DNA from: JAWKTT01 sp041398965 | GTDB lineage: Bacteria > Planctomycetota > Planctomycetia > Planctomycetales > Planctomycetaceae | DNA: 64,000 nt | Direction: 5' to 3' | Assembly: GCA_041398965.1 (NCBI GenBank) | Contig: JAWKTT010000021.1 | Coordinates: 32,551 to 96,550 of the forward strand | In this document: positions 17,919-26,330 of the stretch, piece by piece | How the letters are laid out: each line of letters starts with the position of its first letter | Position numbering within the stretch: the first letter of the stretch is position 1 | Notes under the pieces: model-generated | Seen by the model: only the letters and a program-made list of their open reading frames with translations | What the model was told of the DNA's origin: nothing | Databases searched by the model: none | Made by a program: the position numbers and the translations under genes

Positions 17919-20609
17919 ATGCCTGCGTTTTTCTCTTGTCTAAGTGCGTTGTTCTTGTCGGTCTTCATCTGCCTGACGGTTGGCTGCTCCTTCGAAGACC
18001 GAGCAGCCTATTCCGACGATGAAACTGCTCCGGTTGGTTCCGCAGCACCATTGGAAGGGGCGAGCACCGTGGCGTCTACGACGAACAGCGAGCGACCGAA
18101 GCATCCCGCCAATCGACTCGCCCGAGAGTCAAGTCCGTACCTGCTGCTTCACGCCCACAACCCAGTCGACTGGTACCCTTGGGGCCCAGAGGCGTTCGAG
18201 AAGGCGAAGAAAGAGAATAAGCCGATCTTCTTGTCGGTCGGCTACAGCAGTTGCTTCTGGTGTCATGTGATGGAGCGCAAGGTCTTCGAGAACCCGGAGA
18301 TCGCGGCCTACATGAACGAGCACTTCGTCAACGTTAAGGTTGACCGCGAGGAACGTCCCGATATCGATGATGTTTATATGACCTCTCTGCAAGTGTACTT
18401 CCAGGCGGTCGGCTCGAATCAAGGGGGAGGATGGCCGATGTCAATGTTCCTCACTCCGACGGGATTGCCGATTGCCGGGGGAACCTATTTCGGTCCCGAG
18501 GAACTCCCCGGACGTCCCGGCTTCCCCGGCGTGCTTAAGACGATCCGACAGATCTGGGCCGAACATCCGGAGGAGATCGAGAAGTCGGGCGAACTTATCG
18601 CCAGTGAGGTTCGACGCATCATGAAGCCCGGATTGTCATTGAAAGATGTGCCAATGACCCGAGCGATCGTGCGGCAGTCGGTCGATGCGATCATGGAAGC
18701 ATACGATGAAACGCACGGCGGTTTCGAGTATTCGGGCGATCAAGCGGGCGGACCGAAGTTTCCCGCCCCCTCGCGACTCTCGCTACTCCAGTCAGTCATC
18801 GGGCAACCACAAACCGCACAAGTCGAGAAGGCCCTTGATCATACCATGCAACGTATGTCCGACGGCGGCCTCTACGATCATCTGGGAGGGGGATTCCATC
18901 GTTATAGTGTCGATCGGGAATGGCTCGTCCCTCACTTTGAGAAGATGCTTTACGACAACGCTCAGTTGGCAGACCTCTACACCGCCGCGTTTCGTCGAAC
19001 GAGTCGCCAGTCCGATCGACTCGTTGCCGAGGGGGTGTTTGACTTCGTACTTCGCGAAATGACCGGTCCTGAAGGGGGCTTTCATTCGGCCCTGGATGCC
19101 GAGACCGACGGAGTCGAAGGGGCGTACTATGTCTGGAGTCCCGAAGAAGTGAATCAGGTGTTAGGGGAGAAAGAGGCTCGACTGTTCAAGAGTGCCTACG
19201 GACTCACGCTGCCCGAGTTCTTCGAACACGGTTACGTCTTGCATCTCCCGGTCCCTCTTGCCCAGGTGGCTCAAGAGTTGCAGATGCCTGAAGCCGAACT
19301 CAAGCAGAGCCTGTCCGAGTCTCGCGTCAAGCTGCTGAAGACTCGCAATCAACGGGCTCCGTTACTGAAGGATGACAAAGTTCTTGCCAGTTGGAATGGG
19401 CTGATGATTCGTGCCCTTGCTCATGGCAGCAGGACGCTGAACCGTCCCGATTACCTTGCAGCCGCAGAGAAGGGGGCGATGTTTGTCGCTCGAGAGATGC
19501 GAGACGAACAAGGTCATCTGCATCGCACCTGGCGAGGCGGAAAGTCGAAACTCAATGCATATCTCGACGATTACGCCTTTCTGACGGAGGGGATGCTAGC
19601 CCTTTATGAAGTGACTCAAGACCCGAAGTGGCTCAACGCATCGCGCCGATTGATGGACTTGCAGATCGAACTTTTCTGGGACCCACAGGACAAAGGATTC
19701 TTCTTTACCTCACATCAGCATGAAGCACTGCTCGCCAGAACGAAAACCGCTTACGATGCCGTGCTCCCTTCGGGGAATAGCGTCAGCGTGCGGAATCTTG
19801 TCCGACTGGCGGTCATCACCGAAGACCCCCGCTATCGAGATTACGCTCGCGACACTTTGCAACTCTTTCTCCCGAAGATGGAGCAGTCCCCCGGTAGCAT
19901 GTCGTACATGACACTCGGTTTGCAGGACTACATCGACGCCTTTGGAGAGAGCCTCCCTGTCGCATCAGTGATTGGCGGCCTTGTCGCTGAAGGGACAACA
20001 ATCGGGGGGGGAGCAACTCCCGGAACGACATTGACCGCAACCACTCCCACGGAAACCGCAACCACTCCTGCCGTCGCGACTGAGGAACAGCCACTCGTCG
20101 TACTTGTGGAGCATCCGATCGACAAAGATGGAAAGCACAAAGCGACCGTACGAGTGTACCTGGCAAGTGACCAACTTGTCGCCGGAAAGCCGACAGCAGT
20201 CGCAGTCGTCGTCGACATCCTCAAGCCTTGGCACATGAACGCCAACAACCCGAAAGCGAAAGGGGTCGTCGGTTCGGTCCTCTCCGTTAAGGGGGAATTG
20301 ATGACCGAACTCGTCAACCCGAAGTACCCTGAAGGACACGAATTCTCCGTCGAAGGTTTCGACGAAAAGGTGGCGGTCTATGAGGGGCAAGTGGTCCTGT
20401 ACGGAGAACTCACCCCTCCTGCCGACGCTGCCGGCAAGACCGAGGCGTTGACCATTTCTTTGAGATACCAAGCGTGCAACGACAAGACGTGTACTTTCCC
20501 TCAGACGATGAAGATGGCCGTCAGCGTCCCTATCGCCGCCACTGGCGAAACTCCCCGCCCGATCAACCAACAACTCTTCGGCAAAGAAGACGGCACCGCC
20601 GAGAAGTAA
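17919..20609 (+). CDS. YyaL-type thioredoxin-fold lipoprotein fused to DsbD-like domain
   Basis: 896 residues. The lipobox (ICLTVGC) shows export and membrane anchoring. The N-terminal DUF255/YyaL thioredoxin-like domain has its typical opening (SPYLLLHAHNPVDWYPWG) and a CFWC active site near 111 followed by HVMERKVFENPEIAAYMN. The next 450 residues match the alpha/alpha-barrel (epimerase-like) part of YyaL proteins (YDHLGGGFHRYSVDREW; LASWNGLMIRALAHG). A Thr/Pro linker leads to about 160 C-terminal residues resembling the DsbD N-terminal domain, with ILKPWHMNANNP and a cysteine pair ACNDKTC. The predicted role is thiol redox exchange or protein quality control outside the cytoplasm. GGAG 6 bases before ATG 17919 decides the start. 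YyaL proteins are usually cytosolic and lack the last domain, so the fusion and lipidation are notable. Confidence 0.92.
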   Translation: MPAFFSCLSALFLSVFICLTVGCSFEDRAAYSDDETAPVGSAAPLEGASTVASTTNSERPKHPANRLARESSPYLLLHAHNPVDWYPWGPEAFEKAKKENKPIFLSVGYSSCFWCHVMERKVFENPEIAAYMNEHFVNVKVDREERPDIDDVYMTSLQVYFQAVGSNQGGGWPMSMFLTPTGLPIAGGTYFGPEELPGRPGFPGVLKTIRQIWAEHPEEIEKSGELIASEVRRIMKPGLSLKDVPMTRAIVRQSVDAIMEAYDETHGGFEYSGDQAGGPKFPAPSRLSLLQSVIGQPQTAQVEKALDHTMQRMSDGGLYDHLGGGFHRYSVDREWLVPHFEKMLYDNAQLADLYTAAFRRTSRQSDRLVAEGVFDFVLREMTGPEGGFHSALDAETDGVEGAYYVWSPEEVNQVLGEKEARLFKSAYGLTLPEFFEHGYVLHLPVPLAQVAQELQMPEAELKQSLSESRVKLLKTRNQRAPLLKDDKVLASWNGLMIRALAHGSRTLNRPDYLAAAEKGAMFVAREMRDEQGHLHRTWRGGKSKLNAYLDDYAFLTEGMLALYEVTQDPKWLNASRRLMDLQIELFWDPQDKGFFFTSHQHEALLARTKTAYDAVLPSGNSVSVRNLVRLAVITEDPRYRDYARDTLQLFLPKMEQSPGSMSYMTLGLQDYIDAFGESLPVASVIGGLVAEGTTIGGGATPGTTLTATTPTETATTPAVATEEQPLVVLVEHPIDKDGKHKATVRVYLASDQLVAGKPTAVAVVVDILKPWHMNANNPKAKGVVGSVLSVKGELMTELVNPKYPEGHEFSVEGFDEKVAVYEGQVVLYGELTPPADAAGKTEALTISLRYQACNDKTCTFPQTMKMAVSVPIAATGETPRPINQQLFGKEDGTAEK

Positions 20610-20685
20610 GACCGCGCAGTATCCAGAGGGTGAAGCTGGTTTTCAGGATGACAACAACGGACATCCTGGTCTCTTAGCAGACTGT

Positions 20686-20744
20686 GAAAAAGCGATCCCG
20701 AATCAGCTTTTCCAAGCTGACTCGAGCAACTTGCACGCTTTTTC
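20686..20744. repeat. Nested inverted repeat between convergent genes
   Basis: An outer 9-base arm GAAAAAGCG (20686-20694) pairs with CGCTTTTTC (20736-20744). Inside it a perfect 7-base stem TCAGCTT/AAGCTGA (20703-20720) closes a 4-base loop. It lies between the ends of the thioredoxin-fold lipoprotein and GT39 genes, which converge, so it may stop transcription from both sides. The sequence CAGACTGTGAAAAAGC also recalls ends of some transposable elements, so a small mobile remnant is the alternative. Confidence 0.55.
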
Positions 20745-20783
20745 CAGACATCAAACGGCAACAGAACAGGCTGGAGAGCCTCG

Positions 20784-22532
20784 CTACCTTGAGGGTTGAG
20801 GTGCGGGCGGGAGTTGATACAAGGCGGCGAGTTGAACGTTGTCGCGACGGACTTCGGCGAGGAGGGTCGCGCCGCGAGGGCTCGGTTCTAACGAGGCCCA
20901 CGGGTCGGCATGTCGGCGGAAGACAAGGACGTACTGCATCCGGGGGAGCTTTGCTGGGTCGTTGCTATCGTACGAGTCCAGTTGTAAGCGGTGCTTGCTG
21001 AGTGTCGGCGAAAGGAGTTGCAGATCGGTGCGATTTGCAGGGTGAAGCACCGGAGCGACATAAATCGTCGCACCCTCGGGAACTTTGTCCGCTACCTCCT
21101 GTAAGAGATCACGGGTAATGCTGTCCCGCCAGTAGGTCGCTTCAAACCCTAGCGAAGCCGCTCCACTTGGCCCACCAATCAGCCCGTTGTAGTAGGAGAG
21201 CTGGCAGGGATGCGTCAATGTGCTGCCAAGTCCTTGACACAAGAAGAGAGCAACAATCGCCCAGCTTGCCTTCTGCGAATTGACGAAAAAGTTAGGCCAA
21301 CGCTGGCAGAGGATCTCTCGCAACGTGGCCGCCCCGAGGCCGATGAAGATCGCCCAGAGTGGAAACACCGGCAAGAACAGACGCACGCCATCGTAGACGG
21401 TGATCCCCGGAACTGCGAAGAAGCCGAGTGGGAACAGGATATTGGCCAGAATAAGGACGAGTCTGGGGTCGATGCCGTCTGAATGACTTGCGACCTTCTG
21501 TGATGGTTGGTCAGCCGTCTTCAAGGTTGTCCGATGGCGTTGCCAGCAGGTCCATAATGCCCACCCCCCAAGAAATTGCAAACCGAGTGGGACAGTCACG
21601 AGAAACATGAAAATCGAGTAGTGCCAGGGGACCTCTTTGTCTTGCCATTGCTGACCGAAATAATAGCAGTGAAGCGGGATGCGGTCGGTGGATCGTCCGA
21701 GGTAGGTCAGCAGGTTGGCGACCAGATCGTCCCACAACCAAGGCCAGCCGATGATGAAGACTGCGACCCCCGTCAGCCCGAACAGGACCGCCATCGCCAA
21801 TCCACGCCAGCGCCATTGCCAGATGAGCCACACCCCGATTGGAATGGGGAGCAGGATTGCTTGGATCTTCGTCAACAGGGCGAGACCGAGACAGACTCCC
21901 ACAAGGAGGACCGCTCGCCACCGTGGAGGTGGCGGGGCTTGAACTTCCCCTCGACGCGAAAGATACGAAGCCGCTGCCAGGATGGTGAGAGTACAGGCGA
22001 ATCCGACAAACGTTTCGAGTGAAGCAAGATGAGCATGACCGAAAAGACGCGGCATCAAAGGGAGTGATCCAGCGGCGATGTTCCCGGCGAAAGCACCATA
22101 CCAGCGTGTGGTGACGACGCCGACTAACCATACCGTCAGGGCAAAGAGGGTCGCCGCAGAGACTCGTGCTGCGTACAAGGAGATGCCGACCGGTCTCCCA
22201 GAAGGGCCAGTCGCGACATGGCTTGCCGGAGCAACCGCCTGAACGACGTCGTGCGCAATGCCGATGGCGAGTCGTCCGAGTGGGGGGTGATCGGGGTTGT
22301 AGTTTGGTTGTTGAAAGGCACGCCGGGCTCCGGCTGGGGTCCAGAGGAGCGGTCCTTCGTCGAGGAGGACGCGCCAATGGTAGATGCCCATTTCGACGTT
22401 GAAGACTTCGTCGAGCGTGAGTCCGGGTCCGTCAGGGAGAGCGGGGCGTTCGCCGACGCCATCCAGCGTGAGAAGCAGCAGTCCCCAGGTGGCGATTGCG
22501 ATCAGCAGCGGTCCGCAAACGAGTTGACGCAT
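20784..22532 (-). CDS. GT39-type polyprenyl-phosphate glycosyltransferase, membrane
   Basis: A multi-pass membrane protein of 582 residues resembling dolichyl/polyprenyl-phosphate-mannose glycosyltransferases (GT39/ArnT group). The first outer loop has the expected acidic pair (LTLDEVFNVEMG). After it NYNPDHPPLGRLAIG matches the HPPL segment of these enzymes. About ten hydrophobic spans follow, then a soluble C-terminal domain (about 480-582). It would add a sugar from a lipid-linked donor to protein or lipid on the outer face of the membrane. ATG 22532 is preferred to an upstream TTG at 22553. No strong ribosome-binding site precedes either. A terminator hairpin lies only 20 bases upstream of the ATG. 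Confidence 0.85.
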   Translation of the reverse strand: MRQLVCGPLLIAIATWGLLLLTLDGVGERPALPDGPGLTLDEVFNVEMGIYHWRVLLDEGPLLWTPAGARRAFQQPNYNPDHPPLGRLAIGIAHDVVQAVAPASHVATGPSGRPVGISLYAARVSAATLFALTVWLVGVVTTRWYGAFAGNIAAGSLPLMPRLFGHAHLASLETFVGFACTLTILAAASYLSRRGEVQAPPPPRWRAVLLVGVCLGLALLTKIQAILLPIPIGVWLIWQWRWRGLAMAVLFGLTGVAVFIIGWPWLWDDLVANLLTYLGRSTDRIPLHCYYFGQQWQDKEVPWHYSIFMFLVTVPLGLQFLGGWALWTCWQRHRTTLKTADQPSQKVASHSDGIDPRLVLILANILFPLGFFAVPGITVYDGVRLFLPVFPLWAIFIGLGAATLREILCQRWPNFFVNSQKASWAIVALFLCQGLGSTLTHPCQLSYYNGLIGGPSGAASLGFEATYWRDSITRDLLQEVADKVPEGATIYVAPVLHPANRTDLQLLSPTLSKHRLQLDSYDSNDPAKLPRMQYVLVFRRHADPWASLEPSPRGATLLAEVRRDNVQLAALYQLPPAPQPSR

Positions 22533-22551
22533 GAGAGTTTGTTCGTCGCGC

Positions 22552-22596
22552 AAAAGAAAAGGCCGAAGCGAACCCGCGGGAGGTGTCGCTTCGGCC
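22552..22596 (-). terminator. Rho-independent terminator for the HTH-receiver gene
   Basis: On the minus strand GGCCGAAGCGA and TCGCTTCGGCC form a perfect 11-base stem with a 14-base loop (22561-22596), followed directly by TTTTCTTTTG. It points the same way as the HTH-receiver gene that ends at 22936, about 340 bases before it. It is also immediately upstream of the GT39 start, so read-through from the regulator gene into GT39 would depend on it. The flanking A and T tracts make it partly bidirectional. Confidence 0.8.
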
Positions 22597-22935
22597 GATT
22601 TTATCGAGCCGTTGATCCGCGATTCTGGTCGAAAGAGGTTGTCATTCGGCCGATGGCGTTCCGAGTGATGAAGTGAGAATCGAAGGTGACGGATGGGAAG
22701 CGATCTGCATCAGTCGGTGTCCGCAGCGCGGGTTATTCGAGCGGTTGAGGTGGACAAAGCAACTGCCTTTTCTCACCGTGCTCGACAAAGGCTGAACAAT
22801 TCGCAGCGCATCATGTCGGTTGTCGAAAATTCTCTTCAGGCTCGCCTGGCCACCACGATCGCATCCCTGAGTTCGTTGGAGTCGTGTGACGCCTGGAATC
22901 GGAGAACACGGCCGCTCCAGTTGGAGCTTCGAACT
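22597..22935. other. Long 3' untranslated or intergenic stretch
   Basis: About 340 bases between the HTH-receiver stop codon and the terminator hairpin. No gene with coding character was seen. It may be an unusually long 3' untranslated region, or hold a separate small transcript ending at the same hairpin. Confidence 0.45.
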
Positions 22936-23508
22936 CTAGGCGAGCTGCTTCTTGCGGCTCACCAGTGTTCGGATTCGTTCCGCGAGCAAGTTCGCATCGA
23001 ACGGCTTGCGGAAAGTTTCCGAGAACAACGTTCTGTCGAAACCGCTGGCGTTATCATCGTCGCTCAGCAGACCGACTAGAACGGTGTCCGTGTAATCGGC
23101 ATTTCGCCGGAGGTTCTGGGCAATCATCAGTGCTTCGTTGCGTCCCATAGCGAAGTCGATGACGACGCAATCGGGGTGCAACGATTCAGCCTGAATCCCT
23201 GCTTCGAAACCACTTGCCGCGATCTCAATCTTAAAGTCCTCCGCAGGAACCGCCTCTTGAAGATTCCCAAGCACGTGGCTGTCGATGCCGACGAGGAGCA
23301 GCTTGCCCATCGCTTCATCTTCCAGCTCTCCCAGCGGCATTCCATGCTCCTTGAGGAAGCGAATGAGATGCTCACGGGGAATTCTACGGTCTTGGGATCC
23401 GGGGATGCGATACCCGCGAAGTCTGCCAGAATCGAACCACTTTGATACGGTTCTTGGCGCGACTTTACAGATCTTGGCAACTTGACCAGTTGTAAAGATC
23501 GTCCTCAT
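22936..23508 (-). CDS. Excisionase-type HTH fused to degenerate receiver domain
   Basis: 190 residues. The N-terminal 55 (FTTGQVAKICKVAPRTVSKWFDSGRLRGYRIP, written here by its ends: FTTGQVAK to GYRIP) form a MerR/excisionase-like winged helix. Residues about 68-185 resemble a response-regulator receiver: a likely phospho-acceptor Asp in CVVIDFAMGRNEA and the lysine in FRKPFD. The usual acidic pair at the first strand is replaced by VGIDSH, so Mg-dependent phosphorylation may be weak or lost. DNA-binding domain first and receiver second is the reverse of the common order. GGAG 8 bases before ATG supports the start. It is probably a DNA-binding regulator. Its target is unknown, with the downstream GT39 gene a candidate by position only. 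Confidence 0.82.
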   Translation of the reverse strand: MRTIFTTGQVAKICKVAPRTVSKWFDSGRLRGYRIPGSQDRRIPREHLIRFLKEHGMPLGELEDEAMGKLLLVGIDSHVLGNLQEAVPAEDFKIEIAASGFEAGIQAESLHPDCVVIDFAMGRNEALMIAQNLRRNADYTDTVLVGLLSDDDNASGFDRTLFSETFRKPFDANLLAERIRTLVSRKKQLA

Positions 23509-24373
23509 TGCGGGCTCTCCAAAGCTTCATCGTTATTAGTCAGAGGGACGGATTCTTCCGGGAGAACAGGTCGTGGTCACGAAGATTGGCTGTTACACCG
23601 GGTCTCTGGGTCGAAACCTTCGTGATCGCGCTGACTGCCTTCTCTGGGTCCGGTTGAGAAACCTGTTTTAACGACGCGAACTGTTCATCAGTCTCGCTCG
23701 TTAACCGCCGTCAGAGGGTCCGACAGCGCCCACCGTTTCGCAAATTCTCATGGATGTCATCTTGACTCCATGCGAATTCACTCAAGGGAGAGGTAGCAAT
23801 GCAGAACGTTCGTACCTCGTGTACGTCACGTACTGCAATCTCTTGAGCATCCCTGCCCCCCTGTACCCGATTTGCATCTCTGGACCCGGTCGCATCGCAC
23901 AACCGGTCGGAATCGCATTCCAAGTCAAGACATAACAAACCGTCTGACAAGTAATTTCGGTCATTCTGCCCCGGTGTCTTGAGGAGGATTAGCGCGAAAG
24001 ATGCACGAACTTCCGTTATGTCACCAAATCCCTCTTGACGCAATGTGCTCGACCTCCCGACTCGTCCGGTTACGAAAACACCCCGCCTGCCACCACACGA
24101 TTCCTCCTTCTGACACCAGTGCCGGGGAATGAACTCTTGGTGAAATCGTCGGCCTGCTCCGCCTGAACCGGAGATGACGCAGATTTCGCAGATGTTTAAC
24201 AAAGAACGTCGGCCAACCCGGCAGTTTGCATGAGTCGGTAGTATTCCGTATGGGGTATGCGTCGTGCAGACCCCCGAACCCATGGGCGGCGAGCGACTTG
24301 CTCCTCAATCGATGCCGGAACCTGCGATTGTGATTGGCCGGACACTTGTTTCAATGTGTGTCTTGTCGATGGT
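23509..24373. other. Long intergenic region with short repeat remnants
   Basis: 865 bases with no supported gene. Open frames on both strands lack coding character. Two things stand out: the perfect palindrome GTACGT-C-ACGTAC near 23820, and a run near 24175-24195 with two CGCAGAT units 9 bases apart (GACGCAGATTTCGCAGATG), a pattern that recurs as short direct repeats in intergenic DNA of many bacteria. Stop codon of the downstream sulfatase lies at its right edge. Confidence 0.45.
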
Positions 24374-25987
24374 TCACTTCCCTTTCGGCTTCGGGATAGC
24401 ACCGATGGATTTTGCCCACTGTTGCCAAGCGTCTCGCATCTCGTTGACCCGAGCAGGGTGCGTCTTCGCGAGATTGTGCTCCTCAATGCGATCTTTGGAC
24501 AAGTCGTACAGTTCCCAAGACGACTTGGCTCCCAGTCGGACGAGTTTCCAGTCCCCCTCGCGAATGGCCGCGTTTCCTTCATGCTCCCAGAACAGCGGGC
24601 GATTGGCGAGCGGCTTGTTGTCAAAGGCGGGCAGCAAGCTCACCCCGGCTGGGGGAGCAATCGGCCTTCCCTGCCACTCTTTCGGATATTCTGCCCCAGC
24701 CACCTCGGTCAACGTTGTCATGATGTCGATGACATGGCAGACCTGATGCCGAACTCCGCCAGGGTCGGCCACATTCCCTGGCCAGCGGACCAACAGCGGG
24801 GTCGAGATGCCCCCTTCGTGGTTCTCCCGTTTGAAGCGTCGAAACGGAGTATTCGAAAGGTTTGCCCACGACTCCCCGTAGAAAACGTTCGAGTCAGCGT
24901 CACCGGGATTCTCGCCGTCCAAACGTCCCTGAGGCGATCCTTCGGCGGTTCCGCCGTTGTCACTCATGAACAGAATCAGCGTGTTCTCCAAAACCCCACG
25001 CTTTTCCAGGCCCGAAATCAGGTTCCCAATCGAGCGGTCCAGGCGATCCATGACTGCGGCATAAATCGCCATCAAATGGTCAAAGCGGTCCTGCTGATCA
25101 GGGGTGAGCGACTCCCAAGCGGCAACTGCGTCTGAGCGGTCCGAGAGTTCGAGGTCCGGCGGGATCAATCCCGACGCGAGTTGTCGTTTGTGCCGGGCGG
25201 CTCGCAGCGTGTCCCACCCTGCCTGATAGCGACCTCGAAATTTCGCGATATCAGCCGGGTCGGCCTGTAGGGGAAAATGAGGTGCGTTATGAGCGACGTA
25301 GAGGAAGAAAGGCTGTTTTTTCTCGAGTGCCTCATCGACGAACTCCAGGCCATTCTCGGTCCAGGCATCAGTCGTGTACCATCCCGCTGGGGGTGGCTGT
25401 TTCGAGGTGTAAATCTTCTCGTTGTTCTTCGCAATCGATCGGCCCTGTTTCACTCGAAAGTAGAACCCCCCACCTTCTGGGACCCCATAGAAACGGTCGA
25501 ATCCTCGTTGCAGTGGCCACATTGACAGGTCGCTGTTTCCGACATGCCACTTCCCCGTCGCGGCAGTGAAGTAACCTGCCGGCTTCAACACCTCGGCCAA
25601 TGTGACACAGTCCCGGTTGAGGTATCCGCGATAGGCCGGGAAATCGGAGCCAGCGTCGTCGGTCATATGCCCGACACCCGCTCGATGGGAGTATTGACCG
25701 GTCAACAGCGAGGCACGTGTCGGGCAACAACGGCCTGTGTTGTAGAACTGGCTGAATCGCAGCCCCTCCCGGGCGAGTCGGTCAATGTTGGGGGTTGGAA
25801 TCTCGCTGCCATAACAGGAAATGTCGGACCATCCCATGTCGTCGACTAGAATCACCACGATATTCGGCTTTGACGCCTGCGGCTTTACGGTGTCTTCGGC
25901 AGCTTTGACGACCGGAAACAGGACTGATTGAGCAGCGAAAAATAGTCCGAACAGGCAGGTTGCGAACCAGGAATAGCGAGTCGGCAT
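24374..25987 (-). CDS. Exported type I arylsulfatase
   Basis: A 537-residue sulfatase with a signal peptide (MPTRYSWFATCLFGLFFAAQ). Metal-binding DD at 49-50 (VILVDDMGWSD). The formylglycine site CCPTR at 87-91 fits C-x-P-x-R, so C87 should be converted to formylglycine. GKWHVG and LFMSDNGGTAEG provide the other active-site residues. Closest in plan to arylsulfatase A/AslA-type enzymes. ATG 25987 has GAGG about 6 bases upstream and is preferred to the GTG at 25993. It is monocistronic by position. It differs from the sulfatase at the left edge in its active-site variant and in lacking the C-terminal extension. Substrate unknown. No sulfatase-maturating enzyme is in the window. Confidence 0.95.
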   Translation of the reverse strand: MPTRYSWFATCLFGLFFAAQSVLFPVVKAAEDTVKPQASKPNIVVILVDDMGWSDISCYGSEIPTPNIDRLAREGLRFSQFYNTGRCCPTRASLLTGQYSHRAGVGHMTDDAGSDFPAYRGYLNRDCVTLAEVLKPAGYFTAATGKWHVGNSDLSMWPLQRGFDRFYGVPEGGGFYFRVKQGRSIAKNNEKIYTSKQPPPAGWYTTDAWTENGLEFVDEALEKKQPFFLYVAHNAPHFPLQADPADIAKFRGRYQAGWDTLRAARHKRQLASGLIPPDLELSDRSDAVAAWESLTPDQQDRFDHLMAIYAAVMDRLDRSIGNLISGLEKRGVLENTLILFMSDNGGTAEGSPQGRLDGENPGDADSNVFYGESWANLSNTPFRRFKRENHEGGISTPLLVRWPGNVADPGGVRHQVCHVIDIMTTLTEVAGAEYPKEWQGRPIAPPAGVSLLPAFDNKPLANRPLFWEHEGNAAIREGDWKLVRLGAKSSWELYDLSKDRIEEHNLAKTHPARVNEMRDAWQQWAKSIGAIPKPKGK

Positions 25988-26330
25988 CTTCACCCTCGGC
26001 TCTCTAAGAAATGGGAACGAATCAGTTGTCGGAAGTCATCTTGAGCGGCTGGGCAACGGCCGACCAATCGACCTCCCGGGAACGATTGTGACGAAATGCG
26101 TGTGAAGTCCGCAACCAATGGACGAAGACAAGTCCTTCGAGACTTAGCGACGACTACTCGCGGTTCATGCTGATCGGGTCAACTTTCCCTTCCGGCGGCA
26201 GGGACATTTGGCGAAAGTCGTCAGGTCGAAAACCATCGACTGGCAATCAGAAGATGACGCTGTAAGATAGATGATGTCGCGGGCCTGATCGCTCTCCGAC
26301 TCCATCACGTTTCCTTCCCGGACGACATTC
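25988..26330. other. Divergent intergenic region
   Basis: 343 bases between the sulfatase and purF, which are transcribed away from each other. No gene, riboswitch or hairpin was recognised. Confidence 0.5.

Noticed and set aside
23711..24283. 190-codon minus-strand open frame
   Set aside because: Low-quality composition, no ribosome-binding site, no recognisable domain. Part of it comes from the CGCAGAT repeat.
24257..25135. 292-codon plus-strand frame inside the second sulfatase
   Set aside because: Lies wholly opposite conserved sulfatase coding sequence with intact active-site motifs.
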